DNA of 64,000 nucleotides from Nocardiopsis sinuspersici (GTDB lineage: Bacteria; Actinomycetota; Actinomycetes; Streptosporangiales; Streptosporangiaceae), in NCBI GenBank assembly GCA_008638415.1, contig VWVT01000009.1, forward strand, positions 62,001 to 126,000. The letters run 5' to 3'. Below the pieces are notes generated by a model. That model saw nothing but the letters and a program-made list of their open reading frames with translations, did no database searches and had not been told where the DNA came from. The position numbers and the translations under genes are program-made. This document shows positions 61,572 to 64,000 of the stretch, one piece after another. The first letter of the stretch is position 1. Each line of letters starts with the position of its first letter.

Positions 61572-63119
61572 TCAGTCGGCCGCGCCGGGAGAGCCGGTGG
61601 CCCCGTCCGAGGGTTCCCCGGACTCCTCCCCGTCCTCCGGGGGCGGACCGTAGACGAAGCGCTGCCGGCCCTGGACGAGAACGGCGTGCCCGCTCTCGGT
61701 GACCGCCTCCACGTACGCGGGCATCTCGTCCTCGACCACGTCCATGGTGACCGCGTCGAGCACGAGTTGCCGGTCCCCGCCCGTGCTGGCACGGGAGTCC
61801 CCGTAGACGAGCCCGTCGAAGGCGAAGGCCGGGGAGATGGCTCCCGCGTCCTCCTCCAGGCCCCACAGGACCTCTCCGGCGGCCAGGTCGATCGCGACCA
61901 CGGGGGCCTCGCCGCCGGCCTGGGGCAGCAGGAGGGTGCCGGTGGTGTCGTCGTACAGGCTGCCCGCGACCCCGGCCGGTTCGAACGGTCCGACGACCGG
62001 GTTCGCGCCCGGCTCCTCCAGGGTCCACAGCAGGTCGCCGGTCTCGGGATCGTGCGCGGAGAGCATGGAGGGCGTCTCGGACTGGGCCCAGCGCAGCAGC
62101 AGGACCTCCCCGTCCTCTCCGGCCGCGGTCTCCCCGTCGCCTCCGGTGTCCTCCCCGCCCTCGCCGGGGTCCTCCTCCGGCGCCGACCCGCCCTCGGAAC
62201 CGGGCAGCGGATAGAAGCCGATCACCTGCGGCGCGGGAACGGGCGCGGAGGTGGGCAGGCCCAGGTCCGCGTCCCCGCCGTCGACCGTCCAGAGCTCATC
62301 GCCCGCGGCGGCGCCGTCGGTGTCGGTGTCGGAGTCCGCCCCGGCGTCGGGGTCGACGGAGTACGCGTGCAGGGTGGGGCCGCCGGAGGCGAGCAGCACC
62401 AGGCCGTCCCGGGCGGCCACGGGTACGCCCAGGTCGGGCTCCTCCCCGACCCCTTCTCCGGACTCCTCCGAGGCGTCCCCGGCGGGCTCCGTGTCCTCCG
62501 CCTCCTCGGAGCCCTCCTCGGCCTCGGGGCCGGGCGGGGCCTCGAACTCGTAGGACCACAGCTCGTCGCCCCCGGGGTCCAGCAGCGAGAAGGCGCCGTG
62601 GGGCTCCTGCGAGCTCCATCCGCCGGGGCGGCGCACGGCGAGGCCGTCCAGGTAGGCGTCGCCCTTCTCGGCGGGCTCCCACAGCCGCTCGCCGCGGGCG
62701 TCCAGGACGAACGGGGCCCCGTCGGCCTCCGCCATGAGCAGGACCCGTTCGCCGTCGCGGTCGGTGTCGAACCCGCCGAAGCGGGCCTCGCCCTCCCACA
62801 GGGTCTCGCCGGTGGCGGCGTCGTGCAGGAGGTGGCGGTCCTCGCTGCCGGAGCTGATGAGGAGGGCGTCTCCGACGGGGCTGATCCGCACTCCGAGGGG
62901 GTCGGCGAGGATCTCGTGGACGTCCGCGGTGTCACCGTGCAGGTACCGCAGCACCTCGCCCTCGATCCCGGGCGGGGCCTCCCCGTCGAAGACGGTGGGA
63001 ACCGGGCTCGGCTCCTCCTCCGGTCCGGGTTCGGGGAGTTCCGGATCGCCTGTGCACGCGGCGACCAGCAGCACCGCGAGGCCACAGGTCAGGGCCTGGG
63101 GCACCCGTGAGCTGCGCAT
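61572..63119 (-). CDS. PQQ-like beta-propeller lipoprotein
   Basis: 515-aa exported lipoprotein with lipobox VAAC (about residue 22). The mature protein is a PQQ/quinoprotein-type propeller: repeated blades such as LLHDAATGETLWEGEA, SAHDPETGDLLWTLEE and VAIDLAAGEVLWGLEE. Acidic low-complexity inserts (about 185-225 and 310-345) interrupt the blades. No PQQ-binding or catalytic residues are evident, so it is probably a surface scaffold or binding protein. The ATG start has GGGGAGAAA upstream. Confidence 0.82.
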   Translation of the reverse strand: MRSSRVPQALTCGLAVLLVAACTGDPELPEPGPEEEPSPVPTVFDGEAPPGIEGEVLRYLHGDTADVHEILADPLGVRISPVGDALLISSGSEDRHLLHDAATGETLWEGEARFGGFDTDRDGERVLLMAEADGAPFVLDARGERLWEPAEKGDAYLDGLAVRRPGGWSSQEPHGAFSLLDPGGDELWSYEFEAPPGPEAEEGSEEAEDTEPAGDASEESGEGVGEEPDLGVPVAARDGLVLLASGGPTLHAYSVDPDAGADSDTDTDGAAAGDELWTVDGGDADLGLPTSAPVPAPQVIGFYPLPGSEGGSAPEEDPGEGGEDTGGDGETAAGEDGEVLLLRWAQSETPSMLSAHDPETGDLLWTLEEPGANPVVGPFEPAGVAGSLYDDTTGTLLLPQAGGEAPVVAIDLAAGEVLWGLEEDAGAISPAFAFDGLVYGDSRASTGGDRQLVLDAVTMDVVEDEMPAYVEAVTESGHAVLVQGRQRFVYGPPPEDGEESGEPSDGATGSPGAAD

Positions 63120-63237
63120 GGAAGGTTTCTCCCCACGAAAGATGATGTTTACGGCAAAATCCTAAGCTGAGCCAGGATATGCCGACACCGCCGACCCTCA
63201 CTCGTTACGGGGGTGGAACGTCGCCGTACCGCGGGGA

Positions 63238-63858
63238 TCAGGGTTCCACCTCCACGACCGTGGTGCCCCTCACCTCGAACTCCGCCCTGCCGCCGGTCAG
63301 CTCGGCCAGGCGCAGCTCGAAGCGGGGAAGCCCGTCCTCGGGCAGGGCCACCTCGATGCGGACCCGGTCGGCGTAGGCGACGTCGCGCACGTCCAGGGAG
63401 GAGTCGCGCAGGTCGCTCTCCAGGCGTCCGCCGAGCACGTAGTCGGCGAACACGTCCACGACGAGGAGCCGGCGGCGTTCCAGGACCCCGAACTCGTCCA
63501 CGGCGGCGGACACCGCGCTGCCGTAGGCCCGGATCAGCCCGCCCGCGCCGAGCTTGACCCCGCCGAAGTAGCGGGTGACCACGGCGACGGTGTCGGTGAG
63601 CCGCCGGTGCCGCAGCACCTCGAGCATGGGCACCCCGGCGGTCCCGGCGGGCTCGCCGTCGTCGCTGGAGCGCTGCACGCCGCCCTCGTCGCCGAGCACG
63701 TAGGCGGTGCAGTTGTGGTTGGCGCTCCAGTGCTCCTTGCGGCGCTCGGCGATGAAGGCGCGTGCGGCTTCCTCACCGTCCACCCTGGCCAGCGCGCAGA
63801 TGAAGCGTGACTTCCTGATCTCCAGCTCGTGCTCGCCGCCGCGTCTGATCGTTCGCAT
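63238..63858 (-). CDS. YigZ/IMPACT family protein
   Basis: 206-aa cytoplasmic protein. The N-terminal UPF0029 (Impact) domain has EIRKSRFICALARVDGEEAARAFI, the HWSANHNCTAYVLGDEGGVQRSSDDGEPAGTAG core and VVTRYFGGVKLGAGGLIRAYG. The C-terminal DUF1949 domain follows. ATG 63858 gives the normal family length and is preferred over the upstream in-frame start. IMPACT proteins are linked to translation control or ribosome rescue; the bacterial role is not well defined. Confidence 0.92.
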   Translation of the reverse strand: MRTIRRGGEHELEIRKSRFICALARVDGEEAARAFIAERRKEHWSANHNCTAYVLGDEGGVQRSSDDGEPAGTAGVPMLEVLRHRRLTDTVAVVTRYFGGVKLGAGGLIRAYGSAVSAAVDEFGVLERRRLLVVDVFADYVLGGRLESDLRDSSLDVRDVAYADRVRIEVALPEDGLPRFELRLAELTGGRAEFEVRGTTVVEVEP

Positions 63859-63956
63859 GTCGCCTGTTCGGCAGGGGTCGTGGTCGTCCACCAGTGTCCC
63901 ATCCCGGTGACGGCACCGGATCACCCGGCGCAGACCACCCGGCGGGTCCGCGCGCG

Positions 63957-63962
63957 GACAAT
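63957..63962 (+). promoter_or_regulatory. GACAAT -10 element at window end
   Basis: GACAAT, then 6 nt, then ATG 63969: the same leaderless layout as at other genes here. Confidence 0.4.
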
Positions 63963-63968
63963 GGGGGC

Positions 63969-64000
63969 ATGGACGACTCCTCGATCGACGCGGCGCGGAC
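63969..64000 (+). CDS. Start of a gene cut by the window end
   Basis: ATG 63969 opens MDDSSIDAAR and runs off the window. Support is only the -10 spacing and coding-like bases, so the product cannot be named. Confidence 0.35.
   Translation, partial: MDDSSIDAAR

Overview
The window is high-GC actinobacterial DNA (dense coding, GTG/TTG starts, third-position G/C). It looks like a filamentous, sporulating actinomycete of the Nocardiopsis/Streptosporangiales type. Evidence: glnR, mshD (mycothiol), bldC, DivIVA-type proteins, LAxTG surface proteins, a SapA-like spore protein and leaderless TAGGCT-type promoters. The genus is inferred. No rRNA, tRNA, CRISPR array, insertion sequence or prophage was seen.

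Layout. 0-9 kb: glnR, an anchored Pro/Ser-rich surface protein, mshD, and a phosphate block (PHO-box-like repeat, pstC-pstA-pstB) that lacks pstS. An array of 59/49-bp repeats begins inside the pstB stop region. It is followed by a nucleoside hydrolase and a DUF47 (Pit accessory) gene without its pit partner. 9-15 kb: an SCP2-like gene, purF and purM, ended by a 40-bp perfect palindrome; then DUF3073, a conserved actinobacterial protein and bldC after 700 bp of non-coding DNA. 15-24 kb: two paralogous LAxTG surface proteins, an amidase lipoprotein, two DivIVA-motif proteins, an M48-like protein with HQLGH instead of HExxH, DUF6504, Nudix and GNAT genes.

24-46 kb is the functional centrepiece: a plant-polysaccharide locus best read as xyloglucan utilisation. 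It holds a ROK repressor, GH3, an LplA/B/C-type sugar ABC importer without ATPase, secreted GH74-CBM2 endo-xyloglucanase, GH95, GH42 and xylA. A MarR/Bcr-type efflux pair is embedded in it. Two operator families can be read directly. TTWGTTKG-N9-CMAACTAR occurs at three promoters and resembles XylR operators, so it is assigned to the ROK protein. TCGAAGCGCTTCGA-type palindromes occur at three sites, one on the promoter of a LacI-family gene at 45-46 kb, so they are assigned to that LacI protein. The GH3/importer intergenic region carries both. Proposed flow: GH74 cuts xyloglucan outside, the importer takes up oligosaccharides, GH95/GH42/GH3 trim them, and XylA isomerises the xylose.

42-53 kb: a hemerythrin protein; a pyroglutamyl-peptidase-like lipoprotein with Ser in place of the catalytic Cys, flanked by ~105-bp direct repeats; LacI; two pairs of small membrane proteins; a DUF3592-like membrane protein; a rifampicin-phosphotransferase-like enzyme; a methyltransferase; and a STAS anti-anti-sigma factor. 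53-64 kb: methylmalonyl-CoA mutase operon (mutA-mutB-meaB), a lipoprotein, a frameshifted DUF4184 remnant, a SapA-like protein, an acidic ORF, a PQQ-propeller lipoprotein, a YigZ protein and the first codons of a further gene.

All calls rest on reading the sequence and on family knowledge; no database search was run.
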